Below, in pieces: positions 25,301 through 38,400 of a DNA stretch of 64,000 bases (its first letter is position 1; each line of letters opens with the position of its first letter). A model generated the notes under the pieces. That model was not told where the DNA came from, made no database searches, and saw nothing but the letters and a program-made list of their open reading frames with translations. Where the stretch lies: assembly GCA_013398295.1 (NCBI GenBank), contig VZSF01001903.1, positions 1 to 64,000 on the forward strand, written 5' to 3'. Source of the stretch: Chionis minor. Its lineage: Eukaryota > Chordata > Aves > Charadriiformes > Chionididae. Made by a program: the position numbers and the translations under genes.

Positions 25301-28300
25301 GGTGCTTATAGAGATGCTCGGGGCAATTTTTTATTCTGGAAGCCTTTTTAAGATAAATCAGTCTCTGGAAGCTGATCTTCTGAGCGGGGAGGGGCAGCCG
25401 CGCTCTCCAGATAGCAGCTCTCCTGCTAAAAGCATCCTTTTGTTGCTCTGCCGTTGTTCCAGTGACCGTATAATAAAATACCGTAACCGCAGGGCAAAGT
25501 TCCCCAGCTTCCAGCAGGAATACAGCGCGGGACTGTCATTACAGAGAACGGTTTTTTGGAAAGTAACAAAACCTGGCTCTAAATTTAGCACCTGCGAATC
25601 CGTAGGGTGCAAGCCAGCAGCTCGGCTTCGGGGCCGGTAGGGAAAAATGTACCTGCTAGATGACAAGCCTTGCTGCTGGCTGCACGTGAAATCAAAGGCT
25701 CTGGACTCACCTTGCAGTGGTGCAGGCATCAATGCTGCATAATTTTGGGCGCAGGCTTCGGTGCTGCATAATTTTGGGAGGGGGTGAGGCTGCTGGGGCG
25801 GGCAGGGGATATCAGCAGCATGTGTACGAAACGCTGCCGTGCCTGCCTCATAGTCGCCGTGTGTTTAAAAAGGAGAAACCCGGCTTTCCTGCAGCGGGAA
25901 GCACGCTGGGTCAAGCCTTCGGAGGGAAAAGCGGAGCCCCCGCAGCGCTGCCCTGTGTTCTGCGTGATGGCAGAGGCTTTGGATTCAAGGCTTGTTCCTT
26001 CCCGGCTGCAGGTTAGGGTGGGGGGTGTCTCTTTTGTTGCTTGTGGAGCGGGCGTTTGGGACCGCTGCCGGCTCTGGAAGCTCCTCGCAGAGGGATATAG
26101 GCTGCGTAGCTCTCAGGAGAGCTTTTGAGCAGGCACATCCATGCCCAACAGCTGGGTTCCCAAACCCTGAGGGGTATTTTTTTTCCCCTCCTCTTTCTTC
26201 CTACTCTTGTTCACCCCTGCTTTGAGTACTGCTGCCAAGACATTCCAGAGCTTACCAGAAATAGACTGGAGATCATTAATGCGCCAGAATATTTGCCTTC
26301 TGCAGTGTATCTCTAAAAAAGCATATTTATCTAGTTAGAACGTACTCTGCGAGCTTGAGCCTTTCCTCTGTGCTAGCACGGCCCTCCCGGGCGTTTGGAT
26401 TGCACGCAGGCTGAGAGCTTTTGTAGGATATATCCCCAATAATGTGGGCTGAATTGTTTCCTCCGCTCCGGAGCATTTCGCTATTGATGGCAGGGATCTC
26501 TCGAGGGCAGCAGGAAGCAGCCGCACAAGCGCTCCGTGATTGCAGGGTCTTCAGAAGTGATGGGGGAAGAAGCCAAGAAGCCAAAGAAAAGAGAAGGAGC
26601 GTTGTATAGTGGCAGCTAGGAATGGAGCTTGGCCAAGGCTGGAAAAGTCCCGCTGCGGGGAGGATGTCGATGTTACTGATATATCCGTGGCCTTGCTCTT
26701 CCCTTTGGAGGGGTGCTTGGATGGAGTCGGAAGCAGTCAGGGAGGGGTGTGAGAGAAGATAGCATAGAGGTTTCTTGGCAGATGATTAAAAGCTGCTTGT
26801 CTCCAAACTGTCTTGGGGGAGAGACAGGATGAGAAATATCAAACGGATTAAACCCCTCGCTCTGACGTGCTGCAAACTTAAAACAAGAAAGAGAAGTGAA
26901 ATGTGTAAGACGGCCAGGTCTGGGTTTGAGTAATGTGGGCTTCTTACTTGCGTGTCTCCCCTCCCGGCTCTCGCACCTGGGTTTCTTGCTGTTTCCCTGG
27001 GAAACCTGCTGGGTTTCCCACAAGTGCGTGGCTGGCTCTGCGAGGGCTCAGGGTTACACATTCCCTTCCCATGCTCTCCCATCTCCTGTGGGTTGGCTGT
27101 GCTGTCTGGTGCTGTCCCCCTCCCGGTCCTCCGCGTGAAAGGACGATGATCACAGATGGAAAACTAAAAGGAAAGCAGCACACAGCCCACGCCGTGCTGC
27201 TTTTGGGAGCTGCAATGTTTCCTGCAGGATGGAGGGCACGGGAAGATTGCGGTCAGGGCTTTTACCTGCCCCGGGGCGGATGAAAAAGCACTTTGCCTTC
27301 ACTGGGAAACCATTTTACTTACTCTATCCTTTCTGGGCACATGCATGCTCTTGGGATGCGTCTGCGGGATTGTCTGGCTAAAGCAAAAGCTCTGACCTCA
27401 GCGTTGCTTCCCCACCTGGCCAGTGCCCTTCCCTGCTGCGGTGGCAGAGGCTGTGTGGGTTATGAAATACACAGGAGATGACCGGTGCCTGTAATAAAGC
27501 TTGTTTGATCTGTTTTCCGGACCCTGCCCTTCCCAGAGCTGCTGGTCACAGCTAGAAATGTTGTTCTGCTAGAAATGAGTGTTACCTGTGTTTCATCAGT
27601 GTTTTTCCTGCTTGTGCCAAGTGCTCAGGGCAGGGAGAGGAGAGATTTAAACAGCGTGGCTGCTCTCTAAGGCTCTTGGGACGGGCACAGGCGTGCGCTG
27701 GGGGGGTCTCTCTGTGGTGGGGAGCTGCATGGTCCCTAGGAGAGCATGAAGGGCTTTAAGGAGCAGGAAACGTGTGTTTGTGGCTGGTCCCACTTCAGCA
27801 AGAGACATTTTTAGCACTCTTTCTGCTTGTCTGGTTTCTGCTGCTGTTCCCTGGTGCCTTTTGGCCCATGGCAGACTAATACCACAGAGGAGTTTTGAGG
27901 GGGGGGTCCCTGCAAGCATCCTGAAAAGAAGGCAGGGAAAGAAGGGAGACTGGGAAGGGAAGGCAGGCAGCACAAACTCCTCCTGAGAGGTGCCAAGCAC
28001 CAGGATGATGGGCACCAGCTCGTGGCCGTGCTTCCAGTCTACTACGTCGCACCAAGCTGAACAGGTTGGGGGTGGGGAGACAGTGAAAGGGGGACAAGGA
28101 TGATATTTGGCCCTGGGAGGGCTCTGGAGGGAACTTTTAGGGATCTGGGATAGAAGCCTTTAGGGGATGGGGCTGCATTGGTTCTGCTCTTTTTATTTTG
28201 CTGCTGTTGGACTGTAGGTCGAACCGAAATGGTGCGGGGCTGCCCCGTGCACCGAGCGGTGTTCCCTGAGGGGTGATCCTTCAGCCTCTGCCTCGCTTCC

Positions 28301-31300
28301 CCGGCACCCAGAGCTGGCTGTAAGGATCCCAGCTCCCAGGGGTGCCGCTCAATCCCTTGGAGGCGTGCCGGTGGCGTAAGCTGGGGAGAGGAGGGAAAGA
28401 TGATAGGCTAGGTTTTTTCGTAAGCAGCAAGAAGGAAGTGGTTTCTCACGCTGTGTTGCCTTTTTTTTGTTGCCCCTTTGTCAGAAACTGCTCTCGCAGA
28501 AGCGTGTCATTTTCCACCAGGTATGTGGGAGACTTTGCAACTCGCAGCCCTTCAGTTACTCTGTGGCAGGTCAGAGCAAACCCTCCCAGAGTGTCCCTAC
28601 TGGCTCGTCTCATCTAGAGACTAATTGTTCCGATAAAAAAAACCCCTCTGTTTCTGCGGGATCTTCCGGGTCCCAGAAGCCCGTCACACAGCTCGAGGCG
28701 CCCATCCCCTGGTGGGTCCCTGACCCGACTGTGGTTTCCTTGTGTCACATTGCTCCCTTTGGGCAAAGTCACGGGGGAAGGAAAATCTAGCTGCTCGGTG
28801 AGCACAGCAGCTCCCTGGAGGCATACTTCCTCCTTCCGAAATGTCTCAACTTGGCAATTTATAGATCATCTAAAATAAAACGCAGCTTGGCTTCTTGCCG
28901 GCATCCATGGTGGAGCTGGGGAGACAGACAGACAGACAGCGCGTGGATGGGAGTGGTGTGGTTCAGTTCAGTCCTCCTCCTCCTAGGGACAGAGGGGACC
29001 CACGGTGTCTCCACCCTCTGGGGTGGGTGCTGTGACTTCCCATGCTCCCACAGAGGGGACACCGTCTGCTGGTGGGGCTCCCGGGGCAGGCGCCAGGTAG
29101 GAAATCCAGGAGTCATTCTCCTGGTCTCGCTGGGGGGGGCGGAATAGTGAAACTGGAACCGCACTGCGGAGTGATGACGGAGCTGGGACTGGGAGTTCTG
29201 ACCCTAAAGCAGGTCCCCTAAGGCGGTGGACCTGAATCACATTCACGGCGCTTAAAGGAAAGCGGTCACCGTGCCCGTGCTGGGCTGCTTGTCACGCATC
29301 CTGCTTGCGTTGGGAAAACAGGGGCGGAAGAGGGATAGATGTAATCGACTTCAGACTGCTTTCATGTTCCCAAAAGCGGGGTGAGGCGCAGGAGCCAGCA
29401 GGACATCAGTCAGCCCTGAGTCATGGCCCAGGCCCGCATTGCTGGGAGATGAGAGCTCCTTGCACAGGTGTAGAGGACAAGACCCGAGGGACCCCCCATG
29501 CACATCTGTGAGTCAGCATTGGTAATGCAGGTTTTTCCTTCTGCCGTCAGAGCCAATCCCAGTCGGATTGCAGCAGAAGCGTGTCACTAGCAAGGCTGTT
29601 CAGTCTGTTAAAACGGAAGGAAGAAATAAAGCCTGGGAAATGAGAAATTGTTTGGAAAAGGAGGGAACCAGGAAAAGATCCGACCGGTGCCGAGGTTCAG
29701 GCAGGCGCGTGCTCACTGTCAGACCTACAGGCAGCAGAGCAGGTGGCCGTGTCGGCGGTGGCGTGACACGCGTGACGGCGATGACTGACGGCGTGACAAT
29801 GTGTTACAGCGAGAAGAGTTCCCGGGGCTGCCGGGCAGATTTGTCTGGGCGCCGGGGAGCGTGGCGGCGCTGGAGACTTGGCTGTGTTCGCCACGGAGGC
29901 GAGCTTTCGGCACTGTACCCTCGTAAATCCCCTTTTGCCGCTTAGCGATGCTGGCAGGTGGCCCAGCCCCGTGCCCCCGTCCTACGGCAGCAGCAGGAGA
30001 GCTTGTGAGAGTGCGGGCAGCTTAGCAAAAATTAAGCTTCCCCGGCACAGGGGAGCCATGGTGCGAAGAGGGATAGTGCCAGGGAGCAGGTATACCCCAT
30101 GCCCTGCTTGGTTTCCCTTCTTCATATTCCTTCATATTTGATTCCACCCATTCCAAAGGGTGTCTTGCTTAACAAGGGTTATATGAGCAGCAAGCAAAGG
30201 ACCAGCCTCTTGTCTGCATCAGCGCCGCTCCCAAGAACCAGCAGGTTCTTATATTGTCCTCCTTCCCTTTTTATTTTTCCCAAGCTTCATTTCAGTTCCC
30301 TGTTTTAAAACGCCGGCACCAGAGGAGATTTCAACCATCACCTCCATTTTAGGAAGACGAAGTCCTCCCCCAGCGTCAGCGAGTTGTAGACCCGCAAAGT
30401 CTCGCTCGCTCCCGGCGTTGGGAGCCGCGCAAGCTGGTGACTAAACCCCCAACGTCTGGGATGCAGGAGCCGGCTGCCAGACCGGGGAGCTGGGGAGTGT
30501 GGAGGGGAAGAGGACTGCCGTAGCTGAGTCAGCCCTCCAGCCAGGATGAGCGCTGGGTGGTGGAGTTTGCCTGCAATGAGGCTGCCCGCCCGCGCTGCTC
30601 CTCTAGTTGGGCATCTGTTCTGGAGGTGGGGGGCCGGCTTCCTCCCTGCACGAAGCTCCGGGACGCTCTGGGAATTGGACCTCGGCGTGGTGCTGGGGAA
30701 GGCCAGGCTCTTTTTGAAGGGGGCTCCTGGACCCAAAGGTATCCAGAGAGCCCTTCGGCATGCCGTTGAAGCCGGATTTGCCTGGGGAAGTGGCCCATTT
30801 CACCCTATGCCCCAGTCAGATGGGAAGTAAGATTGCTCCATCTGTTACCTGTATTGCTGGGTGTGTTTAGGATGGGCCTCCCTGCCCTCATCTCATCCAG
30901 AGCATCTTCCTTTCCCTCCTTCTCCATTACCTCACCCCACAGGCATCCTTCTGAGATGCACCGGGCTCCCTCCTTCTCCCTCATTTAATATTATTCTCCT
31001 TCAATCTGGTGTGGTACTCTCCATCTTGCCTGCAAAGCACAAAGCCGCTCTTTCTCCCATTCATTCCTCCCAACCAGGGTTGGCATTTCAATTGACAATC
31101 GCGTCATTGATTTGCACGCTGATGGTGGGGTTTGCCGTAAATGCCAGGCGAAGGGACTCGGGCAGCGGGGTTAGCCAGGCTCTGGAAATGAGCCTAGTTG
31201 TCTTCTGAAGCTCCTGACTCGATTTCAGAGGGAGGTTGGTGGCAGGGTCATGCCTTCCACCTTCCGAGGGGGAAAGCCTTTCTTTGCGGTGTCAAAACCA

Positions 31301-32451
31301 GCACGGAGAGGCATGTCGCCGCCTTCGAGGACAGAGTGTGGGCCACTAGGTGCCCTCTGCCTCGTCGTCCCCCCAGCTCTTGAAGCCATTTATACCCCAG
31401 ACCCCCAGTCAGGGGGGTGCAAGGTTGATCCCGCTGATCCCACCGGATGATCACAGGGAAGTGCTTGTGCCCCTGTACTCAGCACTGGCGAGGCCGCAGC
31501 TCGAGTCCTGTGTTCAGTTTTGGGCACCGCAGTATCGGAGAGACACTGAGGTGCTGGAGCGTGTCCAGAGAAGGGCAACGAAGCTGGTGAGGGGTCTGGA
31601 GAACAAGTCTTATGAGGAGCGGCTGAGGGAGTTGGGATTGTTTAGCCTGGAGAAGAGAAGGTGGAGGGGAGACCTTCTCACTCTCTACAACTCCCTGAAA
31701 GGAGGTTATAGCCAGGTGGGGTCAATCTCTTCTCCCAAGTAACAAGCGACAAGACAAGAGGAAATGGCCTCAAGTTGTGCCAGGGGAGGTTTAGGTTGGA
31801 TATTAGTAAAAACTTCTTTACTGAAAGGGTTGTCAAGCATTGGAACAGGCTGCCCAGGGAGGTGGTGGAATGGCCATCCCTGGAGGTGTTTAAAAGACGG
31901 GCAGACGTGGTGCTGAGGGACATGGTTTAGGGGTGGTTTTGGCATAGGTTTATGGTTGGACTCGATGATCTTGAATTTCTCTTCCAACCCAAGTGATTCT
32001 GTGATTCTATGAGAAGCAGAGGCGAAAGGGGATCAAACAGCTTGCCGAAGCGGAGCTGTTCAAGGCAGAGCTGGGGCCAAAGGCCAGTTTTGCTGGTCAG
32101 CCAGAGGGCTGATGCAGCGGCAGGGGGACCCCCAGCTCACGGAAACGCCTTTAAAAGGTTCCCTTCCAGATCGAGTTAAATCAGAGCCGCAAACACGCTT
32201 CTGTGTCCCGGCTAGCAGAGCTGTTTACTCGCAGCTCAGTGATTCAGTGCAGTCCCTGGGGAGCAGTAGGATAAATAATACGTTGGCGCCAACCAAATTA
32301 TTGTTTTGGGCTTGTTTGTTTCTGGCTGTTTGAAAGGAAGCGCGTCCTTGCAGGTTGGCGTGGCTCTCGGAGCTGAGCTTAAGAAAGAGAGGCGGTGTTG
32401 TGCAAAAAGCCTCAAAATGAAACCAGAGGTAACGGGGGCACGGGGGCTGAA

Positions 32452-32485
<34 letters not shown>

Positions 32486-35400
32486 NAAAAAAAAAAAAAA
32501 AAAAAACCAAAACAGGGTGAGGTGGAGAAGAGGAGAGGGGGAATGGCTACAGGTGTGCATTTTCCTGGACTAGCAGCAAATTTCAGGGCTGGGCTGGAGG
32601 TTTGGAAGCAAGAGCAAAGCTTGCTGAAGCCCGATGCCTTGGCGATGGGCTGTGCTGGCAGCTGGACCAGGGAGAAGGGCTTTTGGGGGCTCCCGTGTGC
32701 GTGGGCTGTTGCCCGCCTGCTCCACAGATGGGGCCAAGAGGGGGATTTTGAGGACAGCTGGGAAGGGGAGTGATGAAAAGGGGTGATGGAAAGTCCTCTC
32801 CTCCTCGGCAAGCGTGGACTGAGTCCGTGGCTGATGAGATCCCTCGGGCTAGCTGGCATGCCCAAGCTGGCTTCCTGCTTGTACGGCCACTTAGGCAAAT
32901 GAATTGCACAGTCACTCCGAAAAGACTCGATGCCAGCTTCTCCAGCAGGCAAAACACATGCTCAGGAGTTTTCTCCGAGTCCTTGGGCGGAGGAAGAAGA
33001 TAGTTGGGCTAGGGAAGGGGACAGGGAGTGGGCAGGGACCGTCAGCCAGCTGGGCTTTCCTAACTGCAGGGTCCCAACTGCTGAATTCCCCCCCACCGCT
33101 GCCGTGCAGCCCGGTGGCCTCTGTCCCCCAGTGCAGGGGAAGGACAACCTGGAGGTGTTGCGTTTCTGGGAAGCTGCGGGCAGCGATGGTTTCGGTGCCA
33201 TGTCACACCTCCACCCTCCTCTCTCTTTGTGGCTGAAGCACCCTGGTGAACCAGCGGCCCCTGGGTCTGGCAGGTTTTCCCATCCACGAAGGATCCTCCG
33301 TTAGCCAAGCCGGTGATGGAAAAGCCATGCTGGCTAGGTGCCGTTTAACCCCGCAGGGATTTAGAGACCCCAAGGAGGTGCGACCAGCGTGGTGAAGCGG
33401 AGAAAAGAGCCGCAAATCGAGCAGGCATTCAGAAGCCCCAGTGACCTCTAATAAGTCTTTTTTTTTTTTTTTATTATTATTTTCGGCTCTGCGGAGCCTT
33501 GGCGGGACCCCTCCGCAGCATCCTCCGGGCGGAGGGGGAGGGCTGGACTGTGCAAAGATTGTCCTTTGCCTGTCCTGCCAAGTGCCCCTATAAATAGAGA
33601 GGGACACGTGCCACTGATTAATTGCCTGTCTGCACAGGCAGCCAGCTCCTGAGGCAGACGCAGCCTTTGTCTGCTGGGAGCAGCGGCACTTACCAGGAGA
33701 GAGGCCCCCCTCTTCTTTGGAAATGGGAAGAGGGGGAGAGATGAAAATGAAGTGCCCTGTCACGCCAAGCAGAGGTCAGTCCTGATCGGAGATTTTTTTT
33801 CTTTTTTTTTTTCCCCTTGGAGCAGCAATCTCTCCTGTTATTGCCTCAAACCGTGGTAGGGGACAGGGTGATCGATGGCAGTGCGCACGTGCCACGTGTG
33901 TTGCACCCTGCTGTGGAGCTGGACACTGGCAGGGCTGCTCAAAGCTGCCCAGATGTGGCTGCACCGTCCCAGCGAGGGATGCGGGGACCCGCGGAACCCA
34001 TCAAGGGACAGCAGAAGCCCCAGGGGAGGAAGGCTCACAACTGCGCAGCGGTGCAGGGCCAGCTTCCCGCACCTGAGCTGGCAACGCAGAGGGGAAGGGA
34101 GGATGTTTTTAGGAAAGAGAAGTTGGAAAAGCCAGAAGGTGAAAAAGGAAGGAAAGGAGGGGAGGACGGGCAGTTCTTCCTCCCAGCTGTGCCTGGAAAG
34201 CTTCCCGTCTGCAGCAACCGGTTGTGACGTGGGTCGTGGGTCTTGCAGCTCGCTTCTTGTTCGCATTGGGGGTGCAGAGCCCACGAGTTGCTGCTTTACG
34301 TGCACCCTTCCCCTGTCACAGCTGGGCTCTGGCCTGGGGTCTCCAGCCCTCTCCGCCCCTGCTGGCCCTTGCAGGGAGGATGCTGGCAGCGCGGCTGGAG
34401 GCTGGCGAGGGGAGGTGGGATGCAGGGCTGCGCCTGGTGGGAGATGATCTACCCGGTGGGCATGGGGAGGTTGACCCCCAGCTGCAAGGCGGCGCAGTAG
34501 CTCCTCTCCTGGTCAGCTGGGTGAGGACTCACAGCCTCAATTAAGCACGTACAAGGTCCCAAAGTGGGGCACAAAAAGCTGCAGGCATGTCAAATACAAG
34601 AGGGTGCAGGAGCCCAAATCTCCTGGCCGGTTGCCAGGAGTGGTTGTCAGAGGATGGCCGGAGAGGGGAGGGAGCCCTTCATCCCAAAGCCGGGAGGCAG
34701 GAGGCACCGGGCCGTTGGAGCAGGCGGGAAGGCAGCGCTCACCTGGCTGCCGCAGAGCCAGTTCTAAGTCACATTGACCTTCTGCTCTCCTACGAGAGCT
34801 CCTGCAGCAACGTTTCCCTTCCTCCTCCTCTTCCTCCTCCTCCACCACCAGCCCTGCAGGGGCCAGGTGGGCCTCTCCATTGTGCAACTCTCCCATCCTC
34901 TGGGGCCAAGGGGACAATAGCCCTAGCTCTGAGCCTGGGACCTGCCTTTCCCTGCCTGCCTGGCGCTGGGCCAGCCATCCCAGAGCGGCCCGCGTGTCCT
35001 TGTTTTTCTCATCACTCCCACGGAGCGGGGAAAAAAAGGGTGTTGATCCGCCTGAGCTGGCTGCAGGTGCTCTTCGCAGTCAGCTGCGGTTCCCCTGACG
35101 AGCGTCTCCTCTTTGCTGTTCCTAGGTGTGAAAGAGTATGTGTTTCCCAGGAGCGAGAAGTATCCGGTCTTCTATCACGAGGAAAACAGCTCAGCCATCT
35201 ACGTCGGGGGAGAGGGGAAGCTTTATTACTACGACTTTGCAACCTACGAGAACTACACGGTAAGGATGCTCCGCTCACAAGTTTGGCCCCTATAAGAAGG
35301 TGTCCAGCATCTGTTTTGCTGCCCAAACACTGGGTACCTTGCTCAGTGTCTTTGCCAGCAGCAAAGTCAGGCCTGGAAGGGTCTGGTCTCTGCCCGGCCT

Positions 35401-38400
35401 GCCCCATCCATCTAGGAATCTGCAGCGTCAGTGGGATGGATGGCTGCAGCAAGGGGGAAGTCTCCTATGCTAGTTGTGGGTGGGTTCTTCCCAGGCTGTG
35501 GTCCTCCTGAGGTCTTTGCTGCCCCAGAGGGAGGTTGTTTTTCCAGCGGGGGACCCTTTTCTTTAGCGTGAGAAGGGATGCTCAGAAATTACGTTCCCAT
35601 CCCTTTCCGTTGTCAGACCCCAGGCTGCTTTTCCTCAAAAGCGGGAAGTTCTGGATCAGCTGGGTGAACTGAGTTAATACAGCAGGAAAACCCCCAGGAC
35701 GGTTGGCTTTCTCATGACCCTTTCTTGTCTTTCTAAACAAGTCCGTTGCTGAAGTTTGGGTGCAGAAACCTCCCTGTTCCCGGGAACAGTGTGGTTCACA
35801 TGTTCCAGTCCTTGGACACCATCATCCGCTCTTGAACACTCATTCCCTGCAGTGACAGATCCTCTCCCGAAATCCTTTGGAGAGCAGCCCAGGCTGGCTG
35901 CCAATCGTGCCTGCCCTGCATCCCCACTTCTCATCCCCTCGAGGGCCTGAGAGATCCAGCCCAGCCTCCCCACGGGTTTTCCAGTGCTGAGGGTGCGGAA
36001 AAGGGCTGCGGTGTAGTGTTGAACGAGCTTCTCTCTGATGTGCTTGTTTTGCTGCTTGTGAGGAGAGTGACTAGCATGTAGTGTGTGGGGCTGAGCCCAC
36101 GTCAGCTGGCTTTTAGAGGGAGGGAATTAAAGTGTATCTCTTTCTCTTTTATCCTAGGAAGACTTCCCAGTGAAAAATGAAGGACAGTGCATGACATCTG
36201 GGAGTTCGGTAGGTCCTGCCTGTGGTGGAACAGCATATGAGGAGCAGCTGGATGGGTGAGGGTTGGAGGATTTGGGTTACAGGGCTGCTGGGGAAGGAAC
36301 TGCATGTGCTCCTCATGTGCTGTCTCTGGGTGAAGGCCTCCAGTGCCTGTGGAGCAGGAGATCACGTGGGATGATCCTAGTTTCCTCTTCTGGTTTTAAA
36401 GACCCATCAAAAAGTTAGGGAAGCCACGTAGCAATGTGCTTGGTACTGCTGTGGGCTTGGAGCTGTGGGCCTATGCTCTGCCACTCATGCTCCTCTCCTT
36501 TCCCTTGCCAGGAGGACAATAAAAATTACCTCACGCTAGTGGAGAAGTATGGAGATGGGATGTTAGTGTGTGGGACCGGTGCCTGCGCTCCCACCTGCTG
36601 GAACTTGGTATGTTGTGACCACCTGTGACGGGACCACAGCGAAGCGCTTGCTGGGTGTTTTTTAGCGCTCTCTCCAGCTGTAAAATGGTGCCCTGATCCT
36701 CCCCCTTCTTCTCGGAGTGCTCTGAAATGCCCAAATGCCAGCTCCCTTGGGCTGCCTGTCGTGACAGCATGGGACAGCCCCTGCCAGCAGAGGTTCATGC
36801 GTGCCACCTCTGTGCTCATTTGTCCTAGCCTCTCTTTCCTCACCTCCTGCCTGTAGGAGGGGCTCTGCCTGGCCCATCCGAAGATGGGCTCCATCCTTCC
36901 CTCATTTGGGCTGTGCTAGTCAGGGAGAGCTGCTTTCCTCCTGCCCCGGGGGTGGATGTGGGCGCCTGGCTCCCCTGTACTTACCAACACTTCTGAGGGA
37001 CCATTTCTGTCCTTCCCCAGACGCAGAGGAAGGAGAGAACTTCCTGGGATGGGAGAGGTATTGCTCCTTTCACCCCCGACTCGAATACCCTCGTCGTCGT
37101 TGACGGTAAGTCTGACTGCTCGCGTATTTTCAGGAGTGCTGAGCGGGAAGGCTGGGCTCTCTTTCACAAAAAGAGGCACCTTGAGGCTGCTCCAAGGGCT
37201 TTGTCTGCTCCAGCTGGCAATCGGCCTTAGCGCTTCTTGTTTTTGCTTCCTTGAAATGCTCATTGTTTTAGGACAGAGCATGGCACAAGTTTGTTTATTC
37301 CTGTCCGGGGCAAGGGGGTTGAGTCTCTGTGTGGGAGGATAGAGTGAAATGGAAACAGCAGGGAAAGAGGGTCCTGCAGTAACTCCGCTGCTCTGGACTT
37401 GGCAGAGGGACAGATGAGGACCCTTCCCAGAGGGAGAGCAAGAATCAGCCCCTGCCACTCTTGAAGGAAGAGGACTGGGGGAGTCCTGCCAGGCCTGCTC
37501 AGTCCTAGGCAGTGAGGACTGGGTTTCTTGACCTATATCCACCATCTCTGTGAGTCTGTGTGGCCCAGAGAGCTCTCGGTTCTTTGTTTTCTTCTCTCAA
37601 ATCCTTCTGCCCCCTCCGGGAAACAGCCTGCTGCAAGTGAGCCTCCCTATCCCACAGGTCATGACATCTACTCCACCATCAAGAAGAGCCAACAGAACGG
37701 CAAGATACCCCGTTTCCGTCGAGTGAGAGGTGGTGGAGAGCTCTACACCAGCGACACCGTGATGCAGAGTGAGTAGGGGGGTGATCCTGAAGGCGTGGGA
37801 CCCACCAGGTAGATAAATTGGACTCTTTGCCAGCCCACAACTGTGGACCATAAGTACACAGCGCAGCTTGGAGGGGTACATCCTCTCTGCCCGGCTGGGT
37901 TGTCACTCCAGAGCTTCTTGCCTGGGTTTGGTCACCCCTAGAGCTGCAGAGAAGGCAGATCTGATCCCCATCTGCAATGTCAGTGAGGAGGGACCCAGCG
38001 GTTCCCTCCAGCTCTCTTGCTGCCAGCTGGAGGGAATTTCACATCTTTGCTTCTGGGACTAAACAACTGTCAAGTGAGTTCCTCTTGCTCAGGGTGAGGA
38101 GATGGAGAAATGGGTGGCAAGTCCCCTGTCAGATGCTGGAAGGAAATGTAGTTGTGTAAAGGTGCCCATCAGCTGCCCGGCAGTGGTGGAAACAGGAAGA
38201 ACAACTTCCACTCTGGGCAGTGACTATTTCCAAATCCCCAGCCAGGGTGGGACCTGGAGGCAGGAACATGTTGGGCTGTGCACGAGGAATAGAGAGAAAG
38301 GACCCTCCTTGATTTCCATGAGCTTGTTCCATTGCCTTCCCCCAAGCCTCCCTGGTCACACCGGGGAACGGGAGGCTGTTGAACCCCTGGCCAAAGACAA

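Larger units (their letters stand above)
19324..35125 (+). other. SEMA7A: SEMA7A intron 1 (15.8 kb)
   Basis: Holds a (CAG)5 run just inside the 5' end (about 19366-19380), a short TCATTAAGAGTC tandem near 20904-20938, a (CAGA)n run at 28922-28939, a CpG cluster near 29690-29935, a plus-strand CR1, a long poly(A) run and one copy of the unnamed repeat. I find no further coding exon. Its length and position match the long first intron of mammalian SEMA7A, a natural place for enhancers. Confidence 0.75.

Noticed and set aside
31350..31742. A 130-codon open frame resembling a reverse transcriptase C-terminus
   Set aside because: It belongs to a 5'-truncated CR1 LINE, not to a host gene; annotated as a mobile element instead.
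32236..32952. A 238-codon minus-strand frame containing a poly-Phe run
   Set aside because: The frame exists only because it reads through the poly(A) tract and its ambiguous base.
34587..35510. A 307-codon plus-strand open frame near SEMA7A exon 2
   Set aside because: It passes through exon 2 in a different frame from the conserved Sema sequence and continues over its splice sites.
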